The translations under genes were made by a program, and so were the position numbers. A stretch of 64,000 nucleotides of DNA from Flavobacterium sasangense DSM 21067 (GTDB lineage: Bacteria; Bacteroidota; Bacteroidia; Flavobacteriales; Flavobacteriaceae). Below the pieces are notes generated by a model. That model was not told where the DNA came from and did not search any database. It worked only from the letters and a program-made list of their open reading frames with translations. Shown here piece by piece: positions 1 through 8,066 of the stretch; within the stretch, counting starts at the first letter, position 1, and each line of letters opens with the position of its first letter. The stretch is from positions 62,001-126,000 of the forward strand of contig NZ_JMLU01000003.1 of assembly GCF_000686885.1 (NCBI RefSeq), written 5' to 3'.

Positions 1-337
1 ATGGTGCAAATTTAGAAGTTTTCAGGTAATATCTACCAAAAGCTCCAAATGAAGTTGTTTTGTTTTCAGCAGCTGTATCACCATCAACGTCAACTTTACC
101 ACTTCCAAAACCTAATCCTAATCCTAATGCAATGTTTTCAGTTACGAAGTAACCTACTTTAGGAGCAACTGTAAATTCATTTACTTTTACATCGTCTTGT
201 TTTTCAGAACTAAATCCAACAGTTCCTGACATAAAAATACTTCCTTTAGAAAATCCACCGTTTCCTTTTTCTTCTTCTTGTGCGTTAGCAAAACCGAAAG
301 CCAATAATGCTACAGCAGATAATAAAACTTTTTTCAT
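1..337 (-). CDS. Outer-membrane beta-barrel protein, 3' part outside window
   Basis: The gene starts with ATG at 337 on the minus strand and runs off the left edge, so only about 112 N-terminal residues are visible. The start encodes MKKVLLSAVALLAFGFANAQ, a typical Bacteroidota signal peptide ending in ANAQ. It is followed by alternating stretches such as KVGYFVTENIALGLGLGFG, which fit outer-membrane beta strands of the small OmpA/OmpW-like barrel class. It is divergent from the barrel gene at 641, with about 300 bases between them. Which barrel subfamily it belongs to cannot be decided from this fragment. Confidence 0.75.
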   Translation of the reverse strand, partial: MKKVLLSAVALLAFGFANAQEEEKGNGGFSKGSIFMSGTVGFSSEKQDDVKVNEFTVAPKVGYFVTENIALGLGLGFGSGKVDVDGDTAAENKTTSFGAFGRYYLKTSKFAP

Positions 338-640
338 GTTTAGTTTAAATTTAAAGTTAATAGGGCAAATTTATAGCATTTTTCTATACAAAATAGCAAA
401 AATTGTTATGTTATTAACAATTTTATTAACAAGTAAAACAAAAATCACTCATATTCAGATACTTAAAAAAAATAAAAACTAAAAAATTAAAGTTTTTTTA
501 ATAAAAAATAAAGACAAAAAAAATGTAAAAAAAATTTAAACAACTGTAAATCAATTAGTTTCAAAAATCGTTAAAAACTGCATTTCATCGATAAAAACAA
601 TTAAAAGCGCCCATAAGCGTTCCTAATAAAACATTTTAAT
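338..640. other. Divergent intergenic region, no gene seen
   Basis: This 303-base gap separates two divergent outer-membrane barrel genes and must hold both promoters. It is extremely A/T-rich with long A runs around 465-540. I saw no convincing ORF, RNA gene or strong inverted repeat in it. Confidence 0.5.
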
Positions 641-1195
641 ATGAAGAGAACAATTGCAACATTGATTTTACTAGTTCTAGGAACTGGTTTATCTCAGGCT
701 CAAATGCTAAAATTTGGGGTAAAAGGTGGTGTTAATTTTGCCAACTACACGGGAGGAGAAATATCAGGTGTAGATTTTAAAACCATTACCAGTTATCATG
801 CTGGATTAGTTGTAGAATTAAAAGTATTTGAAAACTTTGCTATTCAACCTGAACTTTTATATTCTACCCAAGGTTCCGAATTGGAAAGATTTGGTGAACA
901 AGTTAAAAATGAATTGGGTTATCTTTCTTTACCTGTTTTGGCTAAGTTTTATTTGACTACTAATAAACTAAGTTTAGAGTTAGGTCCACAAGCTTCTGTA
1001 TTAGTAAGTGAACGAAATGAAGTAGATGCCAACGACAGCAATTCGTTCGATTTTGGTTTAGCAGGCGGATTAAGCTACAAGATTACAGATGGCTTATTTG
1101 TTTCAGGTCGTTACGTAGCTGGATTAACCGAAGCTAAAAAAGATGCTGATGTGAAAAATTCGGTAATCCAATTTTCTATAGGTTATATGTTTTAA
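641..1195 (+). CDS. Porin-family outer-membrane beta-barrel protein
   Basis: A 184-residue protein with signal peptide MKRTIATLILLVLGTGLSQA, then the sequence LKFGVKGGVNFANY typical of the PorT-like / outer-membrane beta-barrel family (PF13568 type). Alternating polar and hydrophobic strands continue to a C-terminus ending in aromatic Phe (IGYMF), as expected for insertion by the BAM complex. The length fits a small eight-stranded barrel. It appears to be a single-gene unit, with a hairpin terminator directly after it. The ligand or function is unknown; such proteins are common and variable in Flavobacteriaceae. Confidence 0.85.
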   Translation: MKRTIATLILLVLGTGLSQAQMLKFGVKGGVNFANYTGGEISGVDFKTITSYHAGLVVELKVFENFAIQPELLYSTQGSELERFGEQVKNELGYLSLPVLAKFYLTTNKLSLELGPQASVLVSERNEVDANDSNSFDFGLAGGLSYKITDGLFVSGRYVAGLTEAKKDADVKNSVIQFSIGYMF

Positions 1196-1220
1196 CACTA
1201 AAAGTTATAATATTTTGCTA

Positions 1221-1250
1221 AAACCATTCTCAAAAAGAATGGTTTTTTTA
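1221..1250 (+). terminator. Rho-independent terminator after barrel gene
   Basis: Inverted repeat AACCATTCT / AGAATGGTT with a short A-rich loop, followed by a run of T. It lies 25 bases after the stop codon of the barrel gene and before aroQ. Confidence 0.8.
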
Positions 1251-1270
1251 CTTTTACAAAAACAATTCTC

Positions 1271-1684
1271 ATGAAGATTATCATTATAAATGGTCCAAAC
1301 CTTAACCTATTAGGCAAAAGAGAACCCGAAGTTTATGGCAATGAAACTTTTGAATCGTACTTTGAAAAACTTCAACTTCAATTTCCAACTATCGCATTAG
1401 AATACTTTCAAAGTAATATTGAAGGTGAAATTATTTCGAAAATTCAAGAAGTGGGTTTTACTCATGATGGTATTGTTTTAAATGCTGGAGCTTATACGCA
1501 TACTTCTATAGGAATTGGAGATGCTGTTAAAGCTGTTACAACTCCTGTTATCGAAGTTCATATTTCCAATACGTTTTCTAGAGAGTCTTTCCGTCATCAA
1601 TCGTATATTTCAGCAAATGCTAAAGGAGTTATTATTGGCTTTGGATTGCAGAGTTATGAATTGGCGTTGAGAGCTTTTGAGTAG
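1271..1684 (+). CDS. aroQ: Type II 3-dehydroquinate dehydratase
   Basis: A 137-residue cytoplasmic enzyme of the shikimate pathway that converts 3-dehydroquinate to 3-dehydroshikimate. The family signature is visible at the N-terminus (INGPNLNLLGKREPEVYG), followed by the NAGAYTHTS segment and the EVHISN motif with the conserved His. Length is as expected for the small dodecameric type II enzyme. It starts with ATG at 1271 right after a terminator, so it has its own promoter in the short gap. The last codons abut the tandem repeat block that begins at 1685. Confidence 0.95.
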   Translation: MKIIIINGPNLNLLGKREPEVYGNETFESYFEKLQLQFPTIALEYFQSNIEGEIISKIQEVGFTHDGIVLNAGAYTHTSIGIGDAVKAVTTPVIEVHISNTFSRESFRHQSYISANAKGVIIGFGLQSYELALRAFE

Positions 1685-2058
1685 CGTTTCACTTTTTTGT
1701 TACACAGAGATACACCGAGGTTTTTATAAACTTTGTATCGAATGAGAGAAATTGAGAGCGTTGCACTTGGCTTTTTACACCGAGATACACAGAGGTAAAT
1801 GAGATTCACGGAGGACTGTATATACTTTGTGTTGAATGTGAGATTGAGAGACGTTGCACTTGGCTTTTTACACCGAGATGCACAGAGGTAAATGAGATTC
1901 ACGGAGGACTGTATATACTTTGTGTTGAGTTTGAAAGATGAAGAAGGCGTTGCACTTAGTTGTTGCACAGAGATGCACAGAGTTAAATGAGATTCACAGA
2001 GGGTTTTTATTTACTTTGTGTTGAATGTGAGAAATTGAGAGCGTTACATTAATTTAAA
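1685..2058. repeat. Tandem repeat block, left arm (CACAGAG/CACCGAG words)
   Basis: Imperfect direct repeats with a unit of about 93-96 bases. The landmark TTGCACT recurs at about 1761, 1854 and 1950, with degenerate copies near 1687 and 2043. Inside each unit the short word CACnGAG recurs several times (CACCGAG, CACAGAG, CACGGAG). The block fills the gap between aroQ and the GxxExxY gene. Its left end (GCGTTTCACTT...ACACAGAG...CACCGAGG) matches the reverse complement of the block at 2460-2757, so the two blocks are opposing arms around that gene. Open frames on the minus strand here only translate the repeat. Confidence 0.85.
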
Positions 2059-2083
2059 TAAAGAATATTTATAAAGTAAAAAT

Positions 2084-2455
2084 ATGGAAGTTGATAAGTT
2101 AACAGAACAAGTAATTGGTTTAGCTATTGAAGTTCATCGACATTTGGGTCCTGGATTACTAGAATCTGCTTATCAAGAATGTTTATACTATGAATTAAAA
2201 AATGCTAATTTAAAAGTTGAAAGAGAGAAAAAACTTCCAATAGAATACAAAGAAATCAAATTAGATCACGGTTATAAAATTGATTTATTGATAGAAGATC
2301 AATTGGTTCTTGAATTAAAAACAGTTGAGACTTTTACCGATGTTCACAAAGCTCAAATATTAACTTATATGAGATTAGGGAATTATAAAACAGGATTATT
2401 AATTAATTTCAACACTAAACTATTATCTAAAGGAATTAAACGATTTGCAATGTGA
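2084..2455 (+). CDS. GxxExxY family PD-(D/E)XK nuclease-like protein
   Basis: A 123-residue protein. The defining motif G24-P-G-L-L-E27-S-A-Y30 is present. A PD-(D/E)XK-like core follows: D67 in YKIDLL, then E77-L-K79 in LELK. The length matches stand-alone members of the GxxExxY family (PDDEXK_3 type). The biochemical role of the family is not established to my knowledge; nuclease activity is inferred from the fold and the conserved acidic/Lys residues. It is the only gene between two opposing blocks of tandem repeats (1685-2058 and 2460-2757), which suggests the gene and the repeats form one cassette. I see no transposase or target-site duplication. Confidence 0.85.
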   Translation: MEVDKLTEQVIGLAIEVHRHLGPGLLESAYQECLYYELKNANLKVEREKKLPIEYKEIKLDHGYKIDLLIEDQLVLELKTVETFTDVHKAQILTYMRLGNYKTGLLINFNTKLLSKGIKRFAM

Positions 2456-2459
2456 AAAT

Positions 2460-2757
2460 AAAAAGTCTCAGCTAAACTCTATAAAGACAAGGAAAATAAA
2501 AAAAACTCTGTGTAAAAACAAGTGAAAAACGCCTCGGTGTAGCTCTATAAAGACAAAGAAAATCAAAAAAAGCTCTGTGCAACTCTGTGTAAAAAACAAG
2601 TGAAACGCCTCGGTGTAGCTCTATAAAGACAAAGAAAATCAAAAAAAGCTCTGTGCAACTCTGTGTAAAAAACAAGTGAAACGCCTCGGTGTAGCTCTAT
2701 AAAGACAAAGAAAATTAAAAAAAGCTCTGTGTAGCTCTGTGTAATAAAAACAAACAA
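2460..2757. repeat. Tandem repeat block, right arm, 76-bp period
   Basis: The landmark GCCTCGGTGTAGCTC recurs at 2531, 2607 and 2683, giving an exact 76-base period, with a degenerate first copy from about 2464. Each unit contains CTCTATAAAGACAAAGAAAA and CTCTGTG words. Its reverse complement resembles the left end of the block before the GxxExxY gene. The copies are nearly identical without unique spacers, so this is not a CRISPR array. The minus-strand open frames here encode only a repeated peptide and are not believed to be genes. Confidence 0.9.
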
Positions 2758-2758
2758 C

Positions 2759-5224
2759 ATGAAACAACAAATTACCCTGCTCCTATTATTCTTAACTTTT
2801 ATCTCCTTCGCTCAAATAAAAGGAACCGTCAAAGATAAAGATGGAAATCCACTTCCTTTTGTAAATATTTATATTGAGAATACTTATATAGGTACCACTT
2901 CTAATGAATTAGGAAAATATGAACTGAATACCACAGAGCAAAAGAATATCCATTTGATATTTCAGTATTTGGGATTTAAAACTCAAAAGCATGTCTTAAA
3001 CATTACGAGCTTTCCTTATGAGTTTGATGTTACTTTATATGAAGAAGATTTTCAATTGAAGGAGGTTGTTGTAATGAATGGCGAAAATCCTGCTAATGAT
3101 ATCATTCGAAATGCCATTAAATCTAAAAAGAAAAACGCTGCTAAAACGGATAAATTTGAAGCTGATTTTTATTCTCGAGGAATTTTTAAAGCCAAAGATA
3201 TTCCTAAAAAATTCATGGGTGTTGAAATTGGTGATTTAGAAGGCAATTTAGATTCTACCCGAAGTGGTATTATTTACCAATCAGAAACGGTTTCTAAAAT
3301 TAAGTTTCAAAAACCTGATGATTTGAAAGAAGAAATCATAGCTTCTAAAATTGCTGGAGACGATAACGGTTTTAGCTACAACACAGCATTAAATACCAAT
3401 TATGATTTTTATGAAAACTATGTTGATTTCGGCATTAACATGGTCTCTCCTATTGCTGATAATGCTTTCAATTATTATAAATACAAATTAGAAAGTACTT
3501 TTTATGATGATAAAAACCAGTTAATCAATAAAATACTAGTCACTCCTAAGCGTGATAAAGAGCCCGTTTTTGAAGGATACATTTATATTGTTGAAGACAG
3601 TTGGGCTATTTACGGAATTAATCTAGATATCAAAGGTTATCGCATGCAACAGCCAATTTTAGAAACTATGAAACTGACACAAAATTTCAGTTATAATAGT
3701 GAGAATAAGATTTGGGCTAAAAACATACAATCATTAGATTTTAATGCTGGAATTTTCGGAATGAAGTTTACAGGTAAGTTTACTCATGTTTTCACGAATT
3801 ATAACTTTAAAGACGCTTTTGAAAAGAAAACTTTTGGGAAAGAAATTGTCACCTTTGCTGAGAATGCCAATAAAAAGGAAGTTACTTTTTGGGAAGAAAA
3901 CCGTCCGGTTCCTTTAACTGAAGAAGAAACGAAGAATTATGTTAAAAAAGATAGTATTCAAACAATTAGAAAATCGCAAGTTTATTTAGATTCTATTGAT
4001 GCTAAAAGTAATAAGTTTAAACTATTAAAAATTATTACAGGTTATAATTATAAAAACACATACAAAAAATGGAATTTTAATTATCAAGGACTTACCAATA
4101 TAGGTTCGTTGAGTTTTAACACGGTACAAGGTTATAATTTGGATAGCGGTTTTTCTTTTAGAAAGTGGAATGAAGAAACAGGAAAAGTAACCTCTATTTC
4201 ATCAACTTTTAATTATGGTTTTGCTGAAGATAGACTTCGTGTGAACGGTCGTTTTTATCACCGATTTAATAATAGAAATAATGCTTACATCAGTTTAACT
4301 GGCGGAAGCGCAATTAGTCAGTTTAATCCAAATGAGCCGATTAGCAATATATTAAACTCGGTAGCTACTTTATTCTTTAAGAACAACTACATGAAATTGT
4401 ATAATAAAGAATTTGCCGAAATTAATTATGGACAAGAAGTTACCAATGGCCTTTTTGTTAATGGAAAAGTGTTGTACGAAAACCGTCATGCGTTATTCAA
4501 TAATACCAATCATACTTTTATTAAAAATGATGATTTGTACTTTTCAAATGATCCGTTGCAACCTTATAATTACACTTCGGTTCCGTTTGAGCAACATCAT
4601 ATTATGAAAGCGAGTTTAGGAACGCGCATTCGTTTTGGTCAAAAATACATTTCGCGTCCTGATGGAAAGATTAACATCCAAAACGATGATTATCCGGTAA
4701 TAAGTCTTTACTATGAAAAAGCGTTTGGAGCTTCAAATAGCAACTATCATTATGATTTTGTTACTGCTACAATTGATTACAACAAAACGATAGGAAATAA
4801 GGGTGATTTTGGCTTACGCTTTAAAGCGGGTAAATTCTTTAATGCCGATAATATTTCGTTTGTAGATTATAAACACTTTAACGGCAATCAAACACATGTG
4901 AACTTATTGAATAATTCTTTGAATGCATTTAACTTGTTACCTTATTATAGTCATTCTACAAATGATGCGTATTTGGAAACGCATATTGAACATAACTTTA
5001 AAGGCTACATTATGAATAAGATTCCATTATTAAACAAATTGCAATGGAATTTAATTGGCGGTTTTCACCAATTGAACATCCCGAATATGAAACCGTATCA
5101 AGAGTTTACTGTTGGTTTTGATAACATTGGTTGGGGTAAATTTAGATTCTTGCGTGTTGATTATGTGAGAAGTTACCAAAATGGTTATCAAGGTGATGGT
5201 GTGATGTTTGGGGTGAAGTTTTAA
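2759..5224 (+). CDS. DUF5686 outer-membrane protein with carboxypeptidase-like regulatory domain
   Basis: An 821-residue protein with a signal peptide ending in ISFAQ at about residue 19. Residues 20-100 form a CarboxypepD_reg-like beta-sandwich (IKGTVKDKDGNPLPFVNIYI ... GTTSNELGKYEL). The rest, from about residue 130, is the long strand-rich DUF5686 region that ends in a barrel-like tail (GVMFGVKF). The same N-terminal domain occurs in SusC/TonB-dependent receptors, but no TonB plug is visible, so it is not called a receptor. It lies directly after the repeat block at 2460-2757, only two bases away. The substrate is unknown. Confidence 0.85.
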   Translation: MKQQITLLLLFLTFISFAQIKGTVKDKDGNPLPFVNIYIENTYIGTTSNELGKYELNTTEQKNIHLIFQYLGFKTQKHVLNITSFPYEFDVTLYEEDFQLKEVVVMNGENPANDIIRNAIKSKKKNAAKTDKFEADFYSRGIFKAKDIPKKFMGVEIGDLEGNLDSTRSGIIYQSETVSKIKFQKPDDLKEEIIASKIAGDDNGFSYNTALNTNYDFYENYVDFGINMVSPIADNAFNYYKYKLESTFYDDKNQLINKILVTPKRDKEPVFEGYIYIVEDSWAIYGINLDIKGYRMQQPILETMKLTQNFSYNSENKIWAKNIQSLDFNAGIFGMKFTGKFTHVFTNYNFKDAFEKKTFGKEIVTFAENANKKEVTFWEENRPVPLTEEETKNYVKKDSIQTIRKSQVYLDSIDAKSNKFKLLKIITGYNYKNTYKKWNFNYQGLTNIGSLSFNTVQGYNLDSGFSFRKWNEETGKVTSISSTFNYGFAEDRLRVNGRFYHRFNNRNNAYISLTGGSAISQFNPNEPISNILNSVATLFFKNNYMKLYNKEFAEINYGQEVTNGLFVNGKVLYENRHALFNNTNHTFIKNDDLYFSNDPLQPYNYTSVPFEQHHIMKASLGTRIRFGQKYISRPDGKINIQNDDYPVISLYYEKAFGASNSNYHYDFVTATIDYNKTIGNKGDFGLRFKAGKFFNADNISFVDYKHFNGNQTHVNLLNNSLNAFNLLPYYSHSTNDAYLETHIEHNFKGYIMNKIPLLNKLQWNLIGGFHQLNIPNMKPYQEFTVGFDNIGWGKFRFLRVDYVRSYQNGYQGDGVMFGVKF

Positions 5225-5298
5225 ATCTTAAAGTTCCTTAATTAGAGGAAGTTGAATTGAATATTTATTATATTTGTATTCTGTAATTCTAATTTATT

Positions 5299-5517
5299 AT
5301 GACAACATCAGCAATCAAACACGTAAATTCCAAACTCAAAAATTTACCTGATGCTTTGGTAGAAGAAGTGGAAAAATACATTGATTTTCTTGCATTTAAG
5401 TACTCCCAAGAAAGTCAAGATGTGCCTCAGTGGCACAAAGATGTTGTATTACAACGTATTGAAAATCAAGAACCTCCTGTTGATGCTTTTAAAATGATAG
5501 AAGAATTAGAAGGCTAA
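5299..5517 (+). CDS. Antitoxin-like DUF2281 family protein
   Basis: A 72-residue acidic protein. The segment LKNLPDALVEEVEKYIDFLAFKY resembles the DUF2281/VapB-like antitoxin family found before RelE/ParE toxins. The C-terminal part (residues 45-72) is polar and probably flexible, as expected of the toxin-wrapping part of an antitoxin. The stop codon is two bases before the start of the toxin gene at 5520, the usual toxin-antitoxin arrangement. DNA binding and autorepression are inferred from the family. Confidence 0.75.
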   Translation: MTTSAIKHVNSKLKNLPDALVEEVEKYIDFLAFKYSQESQDVPQWHKDVVLQRIENQEPPVDAFKMIEELEG

Positions 5518-5519
5518 CC

Positions 5520-5816
5520 ATGATTAAGTACCAAATAGTTGCTGACCCAAGAGTTGCCAATGATTTGAAAGAAGCTCGTGATTTCTTAAATTCAAGAAGA
5601 AAAGGATTGGGAAGTAAATTTTTAAAAGAATACAAAGTGCTTTTAAAAACCTTACAAAGTAATCCAGATTTCCAAGTAAGATATAAGAACATCCATTGTT
5701 TACCACTGAAAACATTCAAGTATATGGTTCATTTTACTATTGATATCCCTAGCAAAACAGTTCACTTATACGCTGTACTTTCAACTCACCAAAATCCTAA
5801 TAAACATTGGTTGTAA
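5520..5816 (+). CDS. RelE/ParE family toxin
   Basis: A 98-residue basic protein of the RelE/ParE fold. The pattern of an N-terminal strand (YQIVADPRVANDLKEA), two helices (FLNSRRKGLGSKFLKEYKVLLKTL) and a C-terminal sheet (HFTIDIPSKTVHLYAVLSTHQNP) matches family members annotated next to DUF2281 proteins. It is translated directly after the antitoxin gene at 5299. Whether it acts on gyrase (ParE) or cleaves mRNA (RelE) cannot be told by eye. The pair ends at a strong hairpin terminator. Confidence 0.8.
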   Translation: MIKYQIVADPRVANDLKEARDFLNSRRKGLGSKFLKEYKVLLKTLQSNPDFQVRYKNIHCLPLKTFKYMVHFTIDIPSKTVHLYAVLSTHQNPNKHWL

Positions 5817-5822
5817 ATTATT

Positions 5823-5852
5823 AAAGACATTTCTAAACGAAATGTCTTTTTT
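5823..5852 (+). terminator. Terminator of the toxin-antitoxin operon
   Basis: Perfect 10-bp arms AAAGACATTT / AAATGTCTTT around a 7-base loop, followed by a T run. It begins seven bases after the toxin stop codon. Confidence 0.9.
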
Positions 5853-5968
5853 TATTGGTGTACTTTCCACTTTACTTTAATTAGATACTTCTTGTTTTAA
5901 ATTTAATTTTATCCTTTGAGTATACTACAACAAATTATAATTGTGGTAATTAAAATTACGTTTCTACA

Positions 5969-6031
5969 GTTCTCGATACATTTTACCTTTATAAATCTGA
6001 GGCTTTATAAAGGTAAAACACTTGAAGTGAC
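5969..6031. repeat. Dispersed palindromic repeat GTTCTCGA...TTGAAGTGAC with 15-bp stem
   Basis: A perfect 15-bp stem (arm 5981-5995, 8-base loop 5996-6003, arm 6004-6018) sits between flanks GTTCTCGA (5969-5976) and CTTGAAGTGAC (6021-6031). The same flanks, without the long stem, occur in reverse orientation inside mutA at 59814-59837. The rest of the gap 5853-6226 is A/T-rich and shows no gene; direct repeats of the word GTGCTATAT/GTGCTTTAT lie at about 6140-6185. Confidence 0.75.
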
Positions 6032-6226
6032 GACGGTAGAATTACTTTTTGTAAAACATTAGAAATGTAGTGTTATTCCTTTTAAGTTATGCTTAACGCT
6101 ACTTAAAGCTTTTATTTTATATTTTGTTTGTATTAATAAATAGTGCTTTATTAGTGCTATATCTATGCTATATCAGTGCTATATATTTAAATAAAATTAT
6201 GAGTAACTATTTACAATAAATTGTTC

Positions 6227-6970
6227 ATGGGAAAATTAAAAGGGATTATACAGTTAACTGGAAAATTTGATGGTTTATCATTTTATGAGATGAATGGTAA
6301 AATTGTGATACGGAAAACGGGTGGATTTGATGGCGAGAAAATTAAGAATAATGCTAATTATGCTCGTGTAAGAGAGAATAGTTCTGAATTTGCGCATTGT
6401 GCCAAAGTGGGAAAATATTTTAGACTAGCAATAGCTTCTTCTTTGCTACCGCTTCGAATACCCTATTTACATAACCAAGTGGTACGATTACTACAAGGGA
6501 TATTAAAATGGGACACCCATAATGCAAGAGGACAACGAACTGTTAGCCATGGTTTACTTACTCCAGAAGGTAAGAAAGCTGTTTTAGATTTTGAGTTTGA
6601 CCCATGTAAACCTTTTAGTCGTTTTTTTCCTTTTAAGATGGCTGTTGATTTTACAACTGGTACTTTTGAAGTTCTAGATTTTTGTAACTCTGCTTTAACC
6701 GCTCCTAAAAGTGCTGAACAAGTACAATTTCAATTGCATGTAGTAACTTTAGACTTTGACCGTTTTACGCCAGCTGAAACCCAAACAAGCGCAATTATTT
6801 TAACCAACTTACGTGATAGCACCGTATATAATTTAAACATATCGTTTACTCCTACTCTAGCCGATTCTCGAGTGAAATTGGCGTTATTAGAAGTTTGTTT
6901 TTTACAGGAAGTTAATGACCGTTTCGTAAAATTAAAAGGTGGGGGATTGAAAATTGTGGGAACATGTTAA
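6227..6970 (+). CDS. Conserved Flavobacteriia hypothetical protein
   Basis: A 247-residue protein. The ATG at 6227 is preferred over a TTG six bases upstream, because family members begin with a Met followed by a basic K-x-KG start. The N-terminus GKLKGIIQLTGKFDGLSFYE and the segment IKNNANYARVRENSSEFAHCAKVGKYFR belong to a recurring Bacteroidota family of unknown function that I recognise only by these motifs. The C-terminal half is strand-rich. No signal peptide, membrane segment or catalytic motif was seen. It stands alone between the toxin-antitoxin pair and the sigma/CHAT locus. Confidence 0.6.
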   Translation: MGKLKGIIQLTGKFDGLSFYEMNGKIVIRKTGGFDGEKIKNNANYARVRENSSEFAHCAKVGKYFRLAIASSLLPLRIPYLHNQVVRLLQGILKWDTHNARGQRTVSHGLLTPEGKKAVLDFEFDPCKPFSRFFPFKMAVDFTTGTFEVLDFCNSALTAPKSAEQVQFQLHVVTLDFDRFTPAETQTSAIILTNLRDSTVYNLNISFTPTLADSRVKLALLEVCFLQEVNDRFVKLKGGGLKIVGTC

Positions 6971-6980
6971 CATACATCTA

Positions 6981-6999
6981 ACCTATTAAATTAATAGGT
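6981..6999 (+). terminator. Inverted repeat after the hypothetical gene
   Basis: Arms ACCTATTA / TAATAGGT (8 bp) with a 3-base loop, ten bases after the stop codon. No strong T run follows, so it is a weak terminator or just an RNA 3'-end hairpin. The remaining gap to 7265 is A/T-rich, and I see no gene in it. Confidence 0.4.
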
Positions 7000-7265
7000 A
7001 AAAATGTTATTTAGTATTAATATGAAGTAACTTAAACTACTAAACATTTATAATGTTTTAACTTTCCTAATAATATTTTCAGTTTTAACCAAAAATAGAT
7101 TTGAAAACATTACGATTGAAACAATAACATAAAATGTTTATTAAATATTATTCGTTTATAAATATGTGAAGTCTTAATAAATCTGTATCGATTTTTTTGA
7201 CTAGACATGTAATTAAAGAATCATTTCATAAATAATTATTAAATAGTTGTAATTATCTCATTAAA

Positions 7266-8009
7266 TTAATCAAAACATTCTAGAATTTCTTTTGCTTTTT
7301 GATTATAAGGATTATTTTGGTCTTTTGAGATTGTACTAAATTGTTGATAAGCTGCTTTCTCTTCATTAAGTTTTTTTAAGGTAAAACCTAATCGATAAAC
7401 TGCATCATAATAAAAAGCACTTTCTTTTTTTTGAGTTATTTTAGTATAACCCTCTTTAGCCACTTTGAAGTTTTTTAATTCATAACCAATTACTGCATGA
7501 AAGTAGATAGCTGTATCATTTTGCGGTTTTTTTATTAGAATTTCTTCCGACACTCCAAATGCAGCTTTCATTTTATTGTCGCGGTAAAGCACCATTAGAT
7601 TTTCAAAATTTGCATTTTCTGTTCCCATATAGTGAGGTAAACCTTCTTCTTTACTATAAAACTGGTCTATGGATTGGTTATGGGTTAAAGTGAAATGTAT
7701 AAAATAGCCTAAAACAAAGCCTATAGGAAGCAATACGGCGGCATATTTTAGATAATTGATACTGTTGTTTGTTTTTTTAGTAGCGCGAGCTATTGTTTCT
7801 ATTCTTTCTTCTGTTTTACTGAACGTATATTTTAAGACTTCATAATCCCAATTGTTTTTTTCTAACACCATTTTTGCTCCCAGTAAGGAATCGTCTATAG
7901 GATTCGTTTTTTTTAATATTTCCAAAATACGCATACGTTCCTGTGGGTCGAAATCATCTTCTAGTGATTGCAACAGCAGTTCTAAATTAATATTTTGGTT
8001 TTCTGTCAT
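7266..8009 (-). CDS. Single-pass TPR protein, probable anti-sigma-like partner
   Basis: The ATG at 8009 gives 247 residues; an upstream non-ATG start at 8030 is less likely. The first 85 residues are hydrophilic and would be cytoplasmic, then one membrane segment follows (YAAVLLPIGFVLGYFIHFTL, about residues 87-107). The rest resembles TPR helices (KAAFGVSEEILIKKPQNDTA, AVIGYELKNFKVAKEGYTKI). This topology is that of an anti-sigma factor with a periplasmic sensor part. It lies downstream of, and on the same strand as, the sigma factor gene (8067-8660), with a 57-base gap. The anti-sigma role is inferred from position and topology; no zinc-binding ZAS motif was seen. Confidence 0.6.
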   Translation of the reverse strand: MTENQNINLELLLQSLEDDFDPQERMRILEILKKTNPIDDSLLGAKMVLEKNNWDYEVLKYTFSKTEERIETIARATKKTNNSINYLKYAAVLLPIGFVLGYFIHFTLTHNQSIDQFYSKEEGLPHYMGTENANFENLMVLYRDNKMKAAFGVSEEILIKKPQNDTAIYFHAVIGYELKNFKVAKEGYTKITQKKESAFYYDAVYRLGFTLKKLNEEKAAYQQFSTISKDQNNPYNQKAKEILECFD

Positions 8010-8066
8010 AGTATGTTTAAAACGATTCAATTATAAATTCTTCCCAAAAGTAATTTTTTTAGCTAA

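Noticed and set aside
1654..1968. Minus-strand 104-codon frame over the left repeat block
   Set aside because: It extends into the end of aroQ and its peptide simply repeats with the DNA unit. No independent coding evidence.
2460..2757. CRISPR array
   Set aside because: The 76-bp units are identical over their whole length, with no conserved repeat alternating with unique spacers, and no cas genes are present in the window.
1685..2757. Insertion sequence or transposon
   Set aside because: No transposase, no clean terminal inverted repeats and no target-site duplication could be seen. A cassette of another kind is more likely.
2472..2760. Minus-strand open frames with repeated TELHRAFFDFLCLYRATPRR peptide
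   Set aside because: They are translations of the 76-bp DNA repeat, with no start context or signal and overlapping frames, so they were not called genes.
2759..5224. TonB-dependent receptor
   Set aside because: It has the N-terminal carboxypeptidase-like domain seen in SusC proteins but no plug domain or TonB box; DUF5686 fits better.
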